DNA of 14,112 bases from Clostridiales bacterium (GCA_019420265.1 JAHZHM010000282.1:1027-15138), one strand, 5' to 3'. Counted from the first letter of the stretch, positions 1 through 6,478 are shown. Numbers and translations: made by a program. Notes: generated by a model from the sequence alone, not told the origin.

Positions 1-354
1 AAGAGCGTCCCGGAGATTTTTGCCGAGGAAGGCGAATCCGGCTTCCGCAAGCGCGAACAGCAGGCCATTGCCGAGCTGACAAAGCGCCCGGGCATCGTGC
101 TCTCGGTGGGCGGCGGGGCGATTCTGCTGGAAGAGAACCGCAGGGCCTTGCGCCAGAACGCCACTGTGTTCCTGCTTAGGCGGGATCTGGAAAAGCTGCC
201 GCTGGATGGCCGCCCGCTCTCCAAGGATTCTGCCGCGCTGCAAAAGCTGGCGGAGGTGCGCGGGCCGCTCTACCGGGCTGTCTGCGATTTTACCGTGGAT
301 AACAACGCCGCCCTTTCAGATACGCTGAAAAAAGTGTTGGCGCTGCTGGGCTAA
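1..354 (+). CDS. aroK: Shikimate kinase, 3' part (5' end outside window)
   Basis: This is the last 117 codons of a shikimate kinase, which phosphorylates shikimate at the 3-hydroxyl with ATP in the cytoplasmic route to chorismate. The frame is open from base 1, so the N-terminal P-loop part lies upstream. Visible family marks are SVPEIFAEEGESGFRKRE (residues 2-19 of the fragment, with the shikimate-contacting Arg), the GGGA turn (about 39-42), the DGRPL lid motif and the VRGPLY segment with the second conserved Arg near the C-terminus. The visible length fits a ~170-residue enzyme missing about a third. aroQ follows 169 bp downstream, as expected for a shikimate cluster. The gap between them contains only a short GCCGG/CCGGC hairpin without a T-run. 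Identification is firm; the missing start is simply the window edge. Confidence 0.93.
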   Translation, partial: KSVPEIFAEEGESGFRKREQQAIAELTKRPGIVLSVGGGAILLEENRRALRQNATVFLLRRDLEKLPLDGRPLSKDSAALQKLAEVRGPLYRAVCDFTVDNNAALSDTLKKVLALLG

Positions 355-523
355 ACGGCGCCGGGCAAAATGCGCAGCGAGGGGCCGGCTCTCTCCGGCT
401 GCCCATTCGCCCTGTTTGGCGCGCGATGCGGCATGAGCTTTGCAAGTTTTTCGGCAGACTCAATCTCGAAGTGTAGAAAGCTCCCGCTTTCCTGCCCGAA
501 TTTATTAGAATAGGAGTGTTCTC

Positions 524-982
524 ATGAAATTTCTCATCATCAACGGCCCAAATATCAATATGCTGGGCATCCGCGAAAAGAATATCTATGGCGCAGGCTC
601 GTATCAGAGCCTGCTGGGGCTCGTGCAGGAAACCTGCCAGAGCCTGGGCATCGAATGCGAATGTTTCCAGTCCAACCACGAGGGCGATATTGTGGATGCC
701 ATTCAGGGCGCCTACGGCAATACGGATGGCATCGTCATCAACCCCGCCGCCTATACGCATACCAGCATCGCTATTTTGGATGCGCTCAAGGCTGTGAGCA
801 TCCCGGCTGTGGAGGTGCATATCTCGGATGTCTATCAGAGAGAGGCCTTCCGGCATATTTCCTATCCGGGCATGGCATGCGTCAAATCCTTCATCGGCCT
901 GGGGCTGGATGGCTATGTGCAGGCCATCCGCTTCCTGAGGGAATATCTGGAAAACGGCAATGAAGCGGGAAACGTACTTTAA
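524..982 (+). CDS. aroQ: 3-dehydroquinate dehydratase, type II
   Basis: The 152-residue product dehydrates 3-dehydroquinate to 3-dehydroshikimate; type II enzymes are small cytoplasmic proteins that form dodecamers. The sequence shows the whole family pattern: NGPNINMLGIRE (8-18), catalytic Tyr22 in NIYG, FQSNHEGDIVDAIQ (48-61), INPAAYTHTSIAILDAL (72-88) with the substrate-binding Asn, EVHISD (97-102) with the catalytic His, and QREAFRHIS (105-113) with the Arg. The length is typical. The ATG is preceded by AATAGGAGTG at good spacing. The gene lies in the same direction as the upstream aroK fragment and overlaps the next gene by 23 bp, so the two are probably translated together. Nothing unusual except Asp in place of the commoner Asn in the EVHIS(N/D) motif. 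Confidence 0.96.
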   Translation: MKFLIINGPNINMLGIREKNIYGAGSYQSLLGLVQETCQSLGIECECFQSNHEGDIVDAIQGAYGNTDGIVINPAAYTHTSIAILDALKAVSIPAVEVHISDVYQREAFRHISYPGMACVKSFIGLGLDGYVQAIRFLREYLENGNEAGNVL

Positions 983-1262
983 AAAGGTCTACGAAATTGT
1001 GGCGCATATTCCGCCCGGGCGCGTCGCGACCTATGGCCAGCTGGCGCATCTGGCCGGGTTTGGCCACGCCCCGCGCATGGCGGGGCAGGCGCTCTTTTTT
1101 GCGCCGGAGGGCCTGCCCTGCCACCGCTGCGTCAACCACTGCGGCAGGCTGGCACCCGATTTCCCGGAACAGCGCGCCCGGCTGGAGGCAGAGGGCGTCC
1201 GCTTTCGCCCAAACGGCAACGTCGATCTCAAAAAGCACCTTTGGAACCCGTATGAAGATTAG
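960..1262 (+). CDS. MGMT-family DNA-binding protein (single alkyltransferase-like domain)
   Basis: This 100-residue protein contains only the C-terminal DNA-binding/active-site domain of O6-alkylguanine-DNA alkyltransferases. It shows IPPGRVATYGQLAHLAG (17-33, the helix-turn-helix with the conserved Tyr), an Arg in HAPRMAGQA (36-44) at the place of the nucleotide-flipping Arg finger, and LPCHRCV (52-58) containing the active-site Cys54. The ending VDLKKHLW is typical of the short clostridial branch. True ATL proteins replace the active Cys with Trp or Ala, whereas here PCHR is intact, so either repair by alkyl transfer or lesion recognition for excision repair is possible. The residue after PCHR is Cys instead of Val. 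The start overlaps aroQ by 23 bp and has only a weak AGGAG-like signal, consistent with translational coupling. Family is secure, enzymatic activity is not. Confidence 0.85.
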   Translation: MKRETYFKKVYEIVAHIPPGRVATYGQLAHLAGFGHAPRMAGQALFFAPEGLPCHRCVNHCGRLAPDFPEQRARLEAEGVRFRPNGNVDLKKHLWNPYED

Positions 1263-1441
1263 CGCCCGCGGCGCTTTGGGGCTCATGCTCTGCTGCCCCG
1301 CCCATCTTCCAGATTCTGGAACATACAGCCCTAAATGCTTCCTTTTCTTGCAAAAGCGATGAACGTTCGGATTATTCCGAATATTCACCGCTTCTTTTTT
1401 TATTTATTTCCAGGATTTTTGGGTAGAATCGTAAATATCTC
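1263..1441. other. Upstream part of spacer before the salvage operon
   Basis: No gene is supported here. A GC-rich hairpin AGCGCC-CGC-GGCGCT begins right after the MGMT-family stop (1261-1275) but lacks a following T-run, so it is at best a poor terminator. An inverted repeat TTCGGA-ttat-TCCGAA (1366-1381) followed by the palindrome GAATATTC (1379-1386) lies about 60 bp ahead of the -35 box of the next promoter and could be a protein-binding site. That role is only a guess. From about 1387 the sequence becomes T- and A-rich, unlike the coding DNA around it. Confidence 0.4.
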
Positions 1442-1470
1442 TTGAACAGAGTGTGAATATCTTTTATAAT
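1442..1470 (+). promoter_or_regulatory. Sigma-A-type promoter of the phosphoribosyltransferase/ECF operon
   Basis: TTGAAC (1442-1447) and TATAAT (1465-1470) are separated by exactly 17 bp. The -10 box is a perfect match and the -35 box matches at four of six positions. Transcription would begin near 1477, leaving a leader of about 170 nt before the phosphoribosyltransferase start. The surrounding AT-rich stretch fits a promoter. The in-frame ATG at 1453 lies inside this promoter and therefore cannot be the gene start. Confidence 0.75.
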
Positions 1471-1476
1471 TCTAAT

Positions 1477-1647
1477 AAAAGGAGATTTTTCGTTTTTTTC
1501 CGCGCGGCGGAAGAGGCGAATGCAAACCAGAAGGCGCAAAAGCAATCCAACCAATTTTCCATTTGTTTTTGCGCCGAGTCATGTCTTGGAAACAAACAAG
1601 CCGCTGTGCAGATTTGTCGCAGCATGGCTTTGGGAGGTAACGTTTTT
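1477..1647 (+). promoter_or_regulatory. Long structured 5' leader, possible riboswitch or attenuator
   Basis: About 170 nt separate the predicted transcription start from the gene start. Visible structures are a 13-bp stem with one G.U pair (1533-1545 with 1563-1575, arms starting GGCGCAAAA and ending TTTTTGCGCC), a weak CTTG/CAAG helix (about 1585-1600), and a six-pair stem GCTGTG (1603-1608) with CGCAGC (1618-1623) just ahead of the ribosome binding site at 1632-1638. I compared it by memory with purine, preQ1, TPP, THF and guanidine/PRPP riboswitch cores and recognise none. An open frame of 43 codons (1520-1651) also runs through the leader. A regulatory role is inference from length and structure only. 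Confidence 0.4.
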
Positions 1648-1651
1648 ATGA
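1520..1651 (+). CDS. Possible 43-residue leader peptide overlapping the next start (ATGA)
   Basis: An ATG at 1520 opens 43 codons ending in TGA at 1649-1651. The stop overlaps the phosphoribosyltransferase ATG at 1648 in the classic ATGA arrangement of translational coupling. The peptide begins MQTRRRKSNPTNF and is rich in Arg/Lys early and Trp late. The candidate ribosome binding site AGAGG (1512-1516) is only 3 nt from the ATG, which is too close to be ideal. It matches no family I recognise, and a frame of this length can arise by chance, so this is a low-confidence call kept for its suggestive overlap with the operon's first gene. Confidence 0.2.
   Translation: MQTRRRKSNPTNFPFVFAPSHVLETNKPLCRFVAAWLWEVTFL
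1632..1638 (+). promoter_or_regulatory. Ribosome binding site fixing the phosphoribosyltransferase start
   Basis: GGGAGGT lies about 9 nt before the ATG at 1648 and within the in-frame extension that would start at ATG 1624 or 1453. Its position decides for 1648 as the real start. Confidence 0.8.
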
Positions 1652-2199
1652 AACCAACGAGCAAAACATATGAGATCAACATCGCCGGTCTGCTGCGCCA
1701 GCTCCCCATCGTGCAGGTTACGGACAACATGTGCATTGCCAGCTTTGTGCTGCTGGGGGATTCCCAGCTGGTCATCAAAGCTGCTGCAGAGCTTTTGCCG
1801 CGGCTGCCCGAGGTGGATTATCTGATCACGGCAGAGGCCAAGGGCATTCCGCTGGTGCAGGAGCTGGCCCGGCTGCTGAATATGGATCGCTATTTCGTCG
1901 CCAGAAAGAGCATCAAGCCCTATATGGTCAACCCGTTTGTAACCGAAGTCTATTCCATCACGACGCAGAAAAAGCAAATTCTCTGCCTGGATGAAGTGGA
2001 AGCCAAGATGATCGAGGGCAAGCGCATTTTGATTGTAGACGACGTCATCAGCACGGGCGAATCCCTCAAGGCCATGGAGGCGCTGGTCAAAAAGGCGGGC
2101 GGCATTGTCTCGGGCAAGGCGGCCATTTTAGCAGAGGGCGATGCAGGAAAGCGCGACGACATCATCTTCCTGGAATCCTTCCCCGTTTTCAAATTTTAA
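1648..2199 (+). CDS. Purine-type phosphoribosyltransferase (Apt/Xpt-like)
   Basis: The 183-residue product is a type I phosphoribosyltransferase that would join a nucleobase to PRPP, giving a nucleotide and pyrophosphate in the cytoplasm. The PRPP-binding loop ILIVDDVISTGES (127-139) is complete. Upstream lie DYLITAEAKGIPLVQELA (57-74) and VARKSIKPYM (84-93), which occupy the positions of the flexible-loop and RK elements of adenine/xanthine phosphoribosyltransferases; VYSITTQKKQ (101-110) recalls the VYSFTKQ segment of Bacillus Xpt. The length equals that of Apt. It is first in an operon with an ECF transporter and a creatininase homologue, so its substrate is probably the imported compound or a product of it. 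Base specificity cannot be read from the sequence, and no gene symbol is given. The start at 1648 follows the GGGAGGT site. Confidence 0.85.
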   Translation: MKPTSKTYEINIAGLLRQLPIVQVTDNMCIASFVLLGDSQLVIKAAAELLPRLPEVDYLITAEAKGIPLVQELARLLNMDRYFVARKSIKPYMVNPFVTEVYSITTQKKQILCLDEVEAKMIEGKRILIVDDVISTGESLKAMEALVKKAGGIVSGKAAILAEGDAGKRDDIIFLESFPVFKF

Positions 2200-2206
2200 A
2201 TCCGGC

Positions 2207-2214
2207 AAAAGGAG
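2207..2214 (+). promoter_or_regulatory. Ribosome binding site supporting a TTG start
   Basis: AAAAGGAG sits 6 nt before the TTG at 2221. There is no in-frame ATG nearby and homology begins at once ([10 protein letters not shown]), so the uncommon TTG codon is the likely start of the EcfA gene. Confidence 0.75.
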
Positions 2215-2220
2215 TTTCAC

Positions 2221-3885
2221 TTGAATTATCGTATCCAAAACCTCACTTATCAATATACTCCCGATGGCAACGAAGTGCTGCGGGATATCAGCCTGGAAAT
2301 CCGCCAGAGCACGGTGACGGCGGTCGTCGGCCCTTCGGGCTGCGGCAAGACGACGCTGGTCAACATCCTAAGCGGCGTCATCCCGAAGCTGGAGAGCAAC
2401 GGCGTTTTGCAGGGCGAGCTGGAGCTGGGCGAGAACCCGCTGGTCAGCGTCGTCAGCCAGTCGCCGGAAAACCAGCTGTTTGGCTATGGCGTGGAAGATG
2501 CCATCGCGTTCGGCATGGAAAACATGGGCCTTCCTGCCCAGGAGATTTCCGAGCGCATGGAGTATGTGCTGGATCTGCTGAATTTGCAGTATCTGCGCAA
2601 GCGCTCTGTGGCGGCGCTCTCGGGCGGGCAGCGGCAGGCCGTCTGCATCGCCTCGGTTCTGGCCATGCGCCCGAATATCCTGATTATGGACGAGCCCGTC
2701 AGCTCGCTCGACCCCAACGGCAAAAAGATGGTGCAGGGCGTGCTCAATCAGCTGCGCGCGGATGGCACGACGGTGCTCATCGTAGATAACAACCTGGAAT
2801 GGTCTGCCGGCATCGTGGATCGGGTCGTCGGCCTTTCGGATGGCCAGGTGCTGTTCGACGGCGAAAAAGAAGAGTTTTTCCGCAATTTCGATTTACAGGA
2901 GAAGCTGGGCGTTACCATTCCCCAGGAGGCGGAAATCTACCGCGCCATGGCGAAAATCCGCCCGGAAATTCCCATGTTCTATTCCATGCAGGGCGCCGTG
3001 CAGCAGTTGGATGCGCTTTTTGCCCAAAAAGAGCTCGCCGCGGCTCCCGCCGCAGAGGAGCTGCCCGAAGAGGCATTTTTGACGGCGCATCAGCTGAACA
3101 AAGTGTTCGCGGATGGCTTCCACGCGCTCAAAGATATCAACACCTCCTTCCCCAAGGGGCAGGTTGTGGCCATCATGGGGCAGAACGGCTCGGGCAAGAC
3201 GACGCTCGTCAAGCATTTAAACGGCCTGCATAAGCCCACCAGCGGCGATGTCCGCTATAACGGCCAATCCACCCTCAAAAAGACGGTGGCGCAAATTTCC
3301 AAAAACATCATCCTGGTGTTCCAGCACCCCGAGCACATGCTCTTTGAACAGACGGTAACAGAGGAGATCACCTTCTGCGCCCGGATGCAGGGGCTGCCCT
3401 TTACGGATGAGCAAGTGGCGGAGGTTCTGGAAAAATACGGTCTCACCGCCGATGCAGAGACTTTCCCCATCAATCTCTCCATGGGCAAAAAGCATCTGCT
3501 CACCATCCTCTCCGTGCTGTTCTCCAGCGCAGATGTCGTCATTTTGGACGAACCGACGCTGGGCATGGATCTGCATATCAAAAAGCAGCTGGAGGAGATC
3601 ATCTCGTTCCTCAAAGAGCAGGGCAAGACGGTCATCATGATCAGCCATGAAATTCCGCTGGTCTTCAAAGTGGCGGATAGCGCCGTCATTTTAAGCGGCG
3701 GCAAGAAGATTTACGAGGGCGGCAAAGAGGCGCTGGCCCGCAGAGACGATATTTTCGATTCCATCAACATCAGCCTGCCTCCCGTTGTGCAGCTTTCCCG
3801 GCGCTATGGCTTTGGCAAAGTGTGCTATAATGTCGCGGAATTTGCAGAGCAGGCAGCGGCTATGCTGGAGCAGAAGGAGGCTTAA
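2221..3885 (+). CDS. Fused double ATPase of an ECF transporter (EcfA-EcfA')
   Basis: The 554-residue protein carries two ABC ATPase domains in one chain and would power an energy-coupling-factor importer at the inner face of the membrane. Domain 1 has Walker [10 protein letters not shown] (37-45), Q-loop Gln80, signature LSGGQ (133-137), and Walker B ILIMDEP (153-159). Domain 2 has Walker [10 protein letters not shown] (320-328), Gln368, Walker B VVILDEP (439-445) and switch His476. Two elements deviate: the switch His of domain 1 is Asn190 (IVDNNLEW), and the signature of domain 2 is LSMGK (419-423). In the ABC dimer these two fall in the same composite site, leaving one consensus and one degenerate site. 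The fused layout recalls Bacillus YkoD. The EcfT gene begins 3 bp after the stop, so the two are tightly coupled. Role as EcfA is firm, substrate unknown. Confidence 0.92.
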   Translation: MNYRIQNLTYQYTPDGNEVLRDISLEIRQSTVTAVVGPSGCGKTTLVNILSGVIPKLESNGVLQGELELGENPLVSVVSQSPENQLFGYGVEDAIAFGMENMGLPAQEISERMEYVLDLLNLQYLRKRSVAALSGGQRQAVCIASVLAMRPNILIMDEPVSSLDPNGKKMVQGVLNQLRADGTTVLIVDNNLEWSAGIVDRVVGLSDGQVLFDGEKEEFFRNFDLQEKLGVTIPQEAEIYRAMAKIRPEIPMFYSMQGAVQQLDALFAQKELAAAPAAEELPEEAFLTAHQLNKVFADGFHALKDINTSFPKGQVVAIMGQNGSGKTTLVKHLNGLHKPTSGDVRYNGQSTLKKTVAQISKNIILVFQHPEHMLFEQTVTEEITFCARMQGLPFTDEQVAEVLEKYGLTADAETFPINLSMGKKHLLTILSVLFSSADVVILDEPTLGMDLHIKKQLEEIISFLKEQGKTVIMISHEIPLVFKVADSAVILSGGKKIYEGGKEALARRDDIFDSINISLPPVVQLSRRYGFGKVCYNVAEFAEQAAAMLEQKEA

Positions 3886-3887
3886 CC

Positions 3888-4697
3888 ATGGATTATTTGC
3901 AGTATGTCGATAAGGATTCCCTCCTGCACCGCCTGGATCCCCGCACGAAATTTTTCTTCTTTTTGGCCATGGCCATTCTGACGTCTCTCACCAAATCCGG
4001 TGCGGCGCTGGTGTTTTTGTTTCTGTTCTTCCTGGGCATCTGGCTGAGCTGCGGCATCATGTCCGAGATGGGCAAACTGCTGGGACAGCTCAAAGCGCTT
4101 CTGATTTTTATCTTCCTGCTCTGGTTCGTGCTGGGATTATTCGAGCATCCGCCGGTGGAGGGCGGCCCCATCTTCTATGAGGGCAAAGTGCTCGGCATGA
4201 ACCTCTGTTTCGACTGGTACGATTTCTACAAGGGCTTTGTCTACTCCCTGCGCATCTATCTGATGATCGCCTCTTTCTTCATGGTGCTCATCACGACCAA
4301 CTTCAGCGAGATCATCCTGGGCCTTTGCAAATGGCATATGCCCTATTCCATCAGCTTTGCCGTCGGCCTGGTGTTCCAGATCATCCCCATCATCATCACA
4401 GAGCTGCGGGCCATCATGGAAGCCCAGAGCTCCCGCGGCCTGGAAATCGAGGAGTGCGGCACGGCGACGAAAATCAAGAACTATATCATCTTCTCGATTC
4501 CTCTGCTGTTCCGCGTCATCGGCAAGGGCCATGCCATCTCGCTGGCCATGCACTTCTATAAGCTGAACTTCGGCGTCAAGCGCACGTCCTATAAAACCAT
4601 CAAAGCATCCAAATACGATGCGTGGTTCCTTTTGGCAACTGCCGTTGCCATCGCCGGGACGGTCGCGCTGCGCATTCTCTTCTATATCCCGGTTTAG
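3888..4697 (+). CDS. ECF transporter transmembrane coupling subunit (EcfT)
   Basis: The 269-residue membrane protein is the T subunit that links the ATPases to the substrate-binding S subunit. The start DxxSLLHRLDPRTKF (9-22) is the classic EcfT N-terminus. Hydrophobic segments lie at about 22-34, 38-56, 66-84, 118-138, 153-171 and 246-266. The first cytoplasmic coupling motif is present as AQSSRG (179-184). The second coupling helix, normally A-x-x-A-R-G, reads AMHFYKLNFG (220-229) and lacks the Arg-Gly pair in the expected register. This is notable because the partner ATPase also has one degenerate half. AAGGAGG at 3874-3880 precedes the ATG. The gene order ATPase-T matches dedicated (group I) ECF operons, with the S gene further down. 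Confidence 0.9.
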   Translation: MDYLQYVDKDSLLHRLDPRTKFFFFLAMAILTSLTKSGAALVFLFLFFLGIWLSCGIMSEMGKLLGQLKALLIFIFLLWFVLGLFEHPPVEGGPIFYEGKVLGMNLCFDWYDFYKGFVYSLRIYLMIASFFMVLITTNFSEIILGLCKWHMPYSISFAVGLVFQIIPIIITELRAIMEAQSSRGLEIEECGTATKIKNYIIFSIPLLFRVIGKGHAISLAMHFYKLNFGVKRTSYKTIKASKYDAWFLLATAVAIAGTVALRILFYIPV

Positions 4698-4735
4698 TGC
4701 GGGAATAGAGCAAAAACCGAAAGGAGTTTTTAACC

Positions 4736-5518
4736 ATGATTGCAAAATGGGAAAATCTTTCCAGAGACCAGCTCTCCGCGCTGGATAAGGATAACACCAT
4801 CGTCCTGCTGCCCATGTCTGCCACAGAGCAGCACGGCCCGCATCTTCCTGTGGGCACGGATTCCATCATTCTGAGCACGCTGATGGATAAAGCCATCGAA
4901 GCGGCGGATAGCTATACCGGCGGCGACGTCATCTTCGCGCCGCAGCTGCACATCGGCAAGAGCAACGAGCACATGGATTTCTGCGGCACGCTGACTTTCT
5001 CTGCCCAGACCTACTATGCCCTGCTGCACGATATTGCCGGCTGCATCGCAAAGCACGGCTTTAAGAAGCTGGTACTATTCAACAGCCACGGCGGCAATAC
5101 GGATATGGCCAACCTGCTCTCCCGGGATCTGCGCATCGATTTCGGCCTTCAGGTTTATGTATTCGATTGGTGGTTCACCTCCTTCTGGGCAGAAGCCCGG
5201 GAGAAATATCAGCAGTCCGGCCCCTATGGCATCTTCCATGCCTGCGAGCTTGAGACTTCCCTGATGCTGGAAGCACGGCCGGAAACCGTGCGCATGGATC
5301 TCGCGGTGGATGAGGATCCCGCCGAGTGCTTCACGGGGGATAAGTTCGTCACGGTGTTCGGCCCGGTTAACGCCGGCTGGCGCACCAAAGATGTAACGAA
5401 GAGTGGTGTCATCGGTGCACCCACTTATGCCACCAAAGAAAAAGGACAAGCGTTTTTCGCGTACGCGGTCGAAAAACTTTTTGCTATTTTGCAGGAAATC
5501 TCGCAAATTAACTATTAA
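4736..5518 (+). CDS. Creatininase-family metal-dependent amidohydrolase
   Basis: The 260-residue protein belongs to the creatininase family, cytoplasmic metal enzymes that hydrolyse cyclic amides or formamides (creatinine, and in archaea the formamidopyrimidine ribonucleotide of flavin/F420 synthesis). The metal-site signature is intact: PMSATEQHGPHLPVGTD (26-42) with Glu31, His33 and Asp42, NSHGGN (116-121) with His118, and HACELETS (168-175) with Glu171. The C-terminal GVIGAPTYATKEKG (224-237) is also typical. AAGGAG at 4721-4726 fixes the ATG. It lies between EcfT and the S subunit of the same transporter, so it probably acts on the imported compound or on its phosphoribosylated product. 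Creatinine itself is possible, but the phosphoribosyltransferase in the operon favours a base-like substrate. Family is sure, reaction is not. Confidence 0.85.
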   Translation: MIAKWENLSRDQLSALDKDNTIVLLPMSATEQHGPHLPVGTDSIILSTLMDKAIEAADSYTGGDVIFAPQLHIGKSNEHMDFCGTLTFSAQTYYALLHDIAGCIAKHGFKKLVLFNSHGGNTDMANLLSRDLRIDFGLQVYVFDWWFTSFWAEAREKYQQSGPYGIFHACELETSLMLEARPETVRMDLAVDEDPAECFTGDKFVTVFGPVNAGWRTKDVTKSGVIGAPTYATKEKGQAFFAYAVEKLFAILQEISQINY

Positions 5519-5530
5519 AAGAGAGGAATT

Positions 5531-6118
5531 ATGATCATGGCAAATGCTAACACCAAGAAATTCTCCTTTGTCAACATCGTCTTCTTCGTCATCTTCGGCG
5601 TGTTGACCGGTATTCTTTGGGCATATCTCTGCCCGATTCCGCTGATCCCCGGTGTGCACTTCCGCACATTCGCATTCATCATCCCGGTGATCGGCTATCT
5701 GTTTGGGCCAGTTACCGGCTTCTTCTCCGGCTACATTGGCACCATCGTCTGGGCGCTGCTCTCGGGCAGCTTCATTGCGCTGCACAGCCCGCTGACTGAC
5801 GGCATCACGGTTGGCCTTTCGGCTGCTCTGCCCGCCCTCGTTCACCTCAAAGGCGGCAAGGTTGACCTGATGAGCCTGCTGGAGCCGGGCAAAAAGGGCA
5901 AGTTCATCGGCATGAGTCTGCTCTGGAGCGTCCTGTTCGGCGTTCTGATGATCCTGACGACCAGCCTCTCCCTCTCCTACTTCACTGGTATGAAGTATAC
6001 CTACTGCATCCTCTGGATCGGCATTGCAGACGTCGTTCCGATCGCGCTGACGCCTTTCGTCATCATTTGGCTTGCGCCGCTCATGAAGAATGTGCGGACG
6101 CTGGTCCCCTATGTATAG
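5531..6118 (+). CDS. ECF transporter substrate-binding membrane (S) subunit, specificity unknown
   Basis: The 195-residue protein is very hydrophobic, with segments at about 12-34, 44-63, 66-86, 92-105, 126-148 and 155-184, the six-helix size of ECF S components. The loop RTFAFIIPVIGYLFGPVTGFFSGYIGTIVWALLSG (45-79) has the GPxxGxxxGxIG pattern common to these subunits, which capture vitamins, bases or metals at the outer surface. It does not match the specificity patterns I know (ThiT, RibU, BioY, FolT, YkoE, NikM). The start may be ATG 5531 or ATG 5537; GAGAGG (5521-5526) is 4 nt from the first and 10 nt from the second. A strong terminator follows at once, so it closes the operon. The S role is strongly supported by context and length. 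Confidence 0.82.
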   Translation: MIMANANTKKFSFVNIVFFVIFGVLTGILWAYLCPIPLIPGVHFRTFAFIIPVIGYLFGPVTGFFSGYIGTIVWALLSGSFIALHSPLTDGITVGLSAALPALVHLKGGKVDLMSLLEPGKKGKFIGMSLLWSVLFGVLMILTTSLSLSYFTGMKYTYCILWIGIADVVPIALTPFVIIWLAPLMKNVRTLVPYV

Positions 6119-6155
6119 ACCACAGCCATAACCATTTTTTAACCGCGTAAAAAGG

Positions 6156-6184
6156 CCCGAGCCGCTTGGCTCGGGTTTCTTTTC
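6156..6184 (+). terminator. Intrinsic terminator of the salvage operon
   Basis: A perfect 8-bp stem CCCGAGCC (6156-6163) / GGCTCGGG (6168-6175) with a GCTT loop is followed by TTTCTTTT. It lies 38 bp after the S-subunit stop. Confidence 0.92.
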
Positions 6185-6285
6185 AATCGGAAATCCGCCG
6201 CGCCCTCTGGGCATGGGCCTTCTTCGGGGCCCGCTTCCCGAAAAGCCCGCTCGCTTTTGCGGCAATCAAAAAGGAGGATACTTTC

Positions 6286-6477
6286 ATGCGATGCAGCTGC
6301 CAAAATTGCGGCACTTATATGATACAATCCGAGGATCTGACGCTGGGATGCCGTTGCCCACAGTGCGGCGCGCGCTGCACCGCCTGCCTGGGGACAGACA
6401 GCGTGCTCACGCCCGAACAGATTCGCAGCCTGCCGCCCGAGCTCTTCCTCTCGTCCCAGGAAGAGGAGGAAGATTAG
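6286..6477 (+). CDS. Small eight-cysteine protein, probable zinc-binding, function unknown
   Basis: The frame starting at ATG 6286 gives 63 residues. AAGGAGGA (6271-6278) precedes this ATG at ideal spacing, so the longer in-frame extension upstream is rejected. Cysteines sit at 3, 5, 8, 22, 24, 27, 31 and 34, forming two CxCxxC knuckles 14 residues apart (CSCQNC and CRCPQC) plus a further CTAC pair. This can bind one or two zinc ions in zinc-ribbon fashion. The tail is acidic (EEEED). I do not recognise a named family. The gene stands between two terminators (6156-6184 and 6479-6504), so it is its own transcription unit. I see no convincing promoter in the 100 bp ahead. Confidence 0.72.
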   Translation: MRCSCQNCGTYMIQSEDLTLGCRCPQCGARCTACLGTDSVLTPEQIRSLPPELFLSSQEEEED

Positions 6478-6478
6478 G

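Noticed and set aside
1261..1275. GC-rich hairpin after the MGMT-family gene as a terminator
   Set aside because: No T-run follows the stem.
1453..1647. Longer N-terminal extension of the phosphoribosyltransferase from ATG 1453
   Set aside because: It overlaps the -10 box, has no family similarity, and a strong ribosome binding site lies just before ATG 1648.
4137..4745. 202-codon minus-strand frame opposite EcfT
   Set aside because: A composition-driven shadow of a GC-rich coding strand; EcfT on the plus strand has family motifs and a ribosome binding site.
5075..6265. 396-codon open frame on the minus strand
   Set aside because: It is antisense to the creatininase-family and S-subunit genes, both clearly homologous to known families; its protein is rich in low-complexity charged stretches and has no motif.
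6166..6285. Upstream extension of the cysteine-rich small protein
   Set aside because: It would begin inside the terminator stem of the previous operon, and an ideal ribosome binding site precedes ATG 6286.
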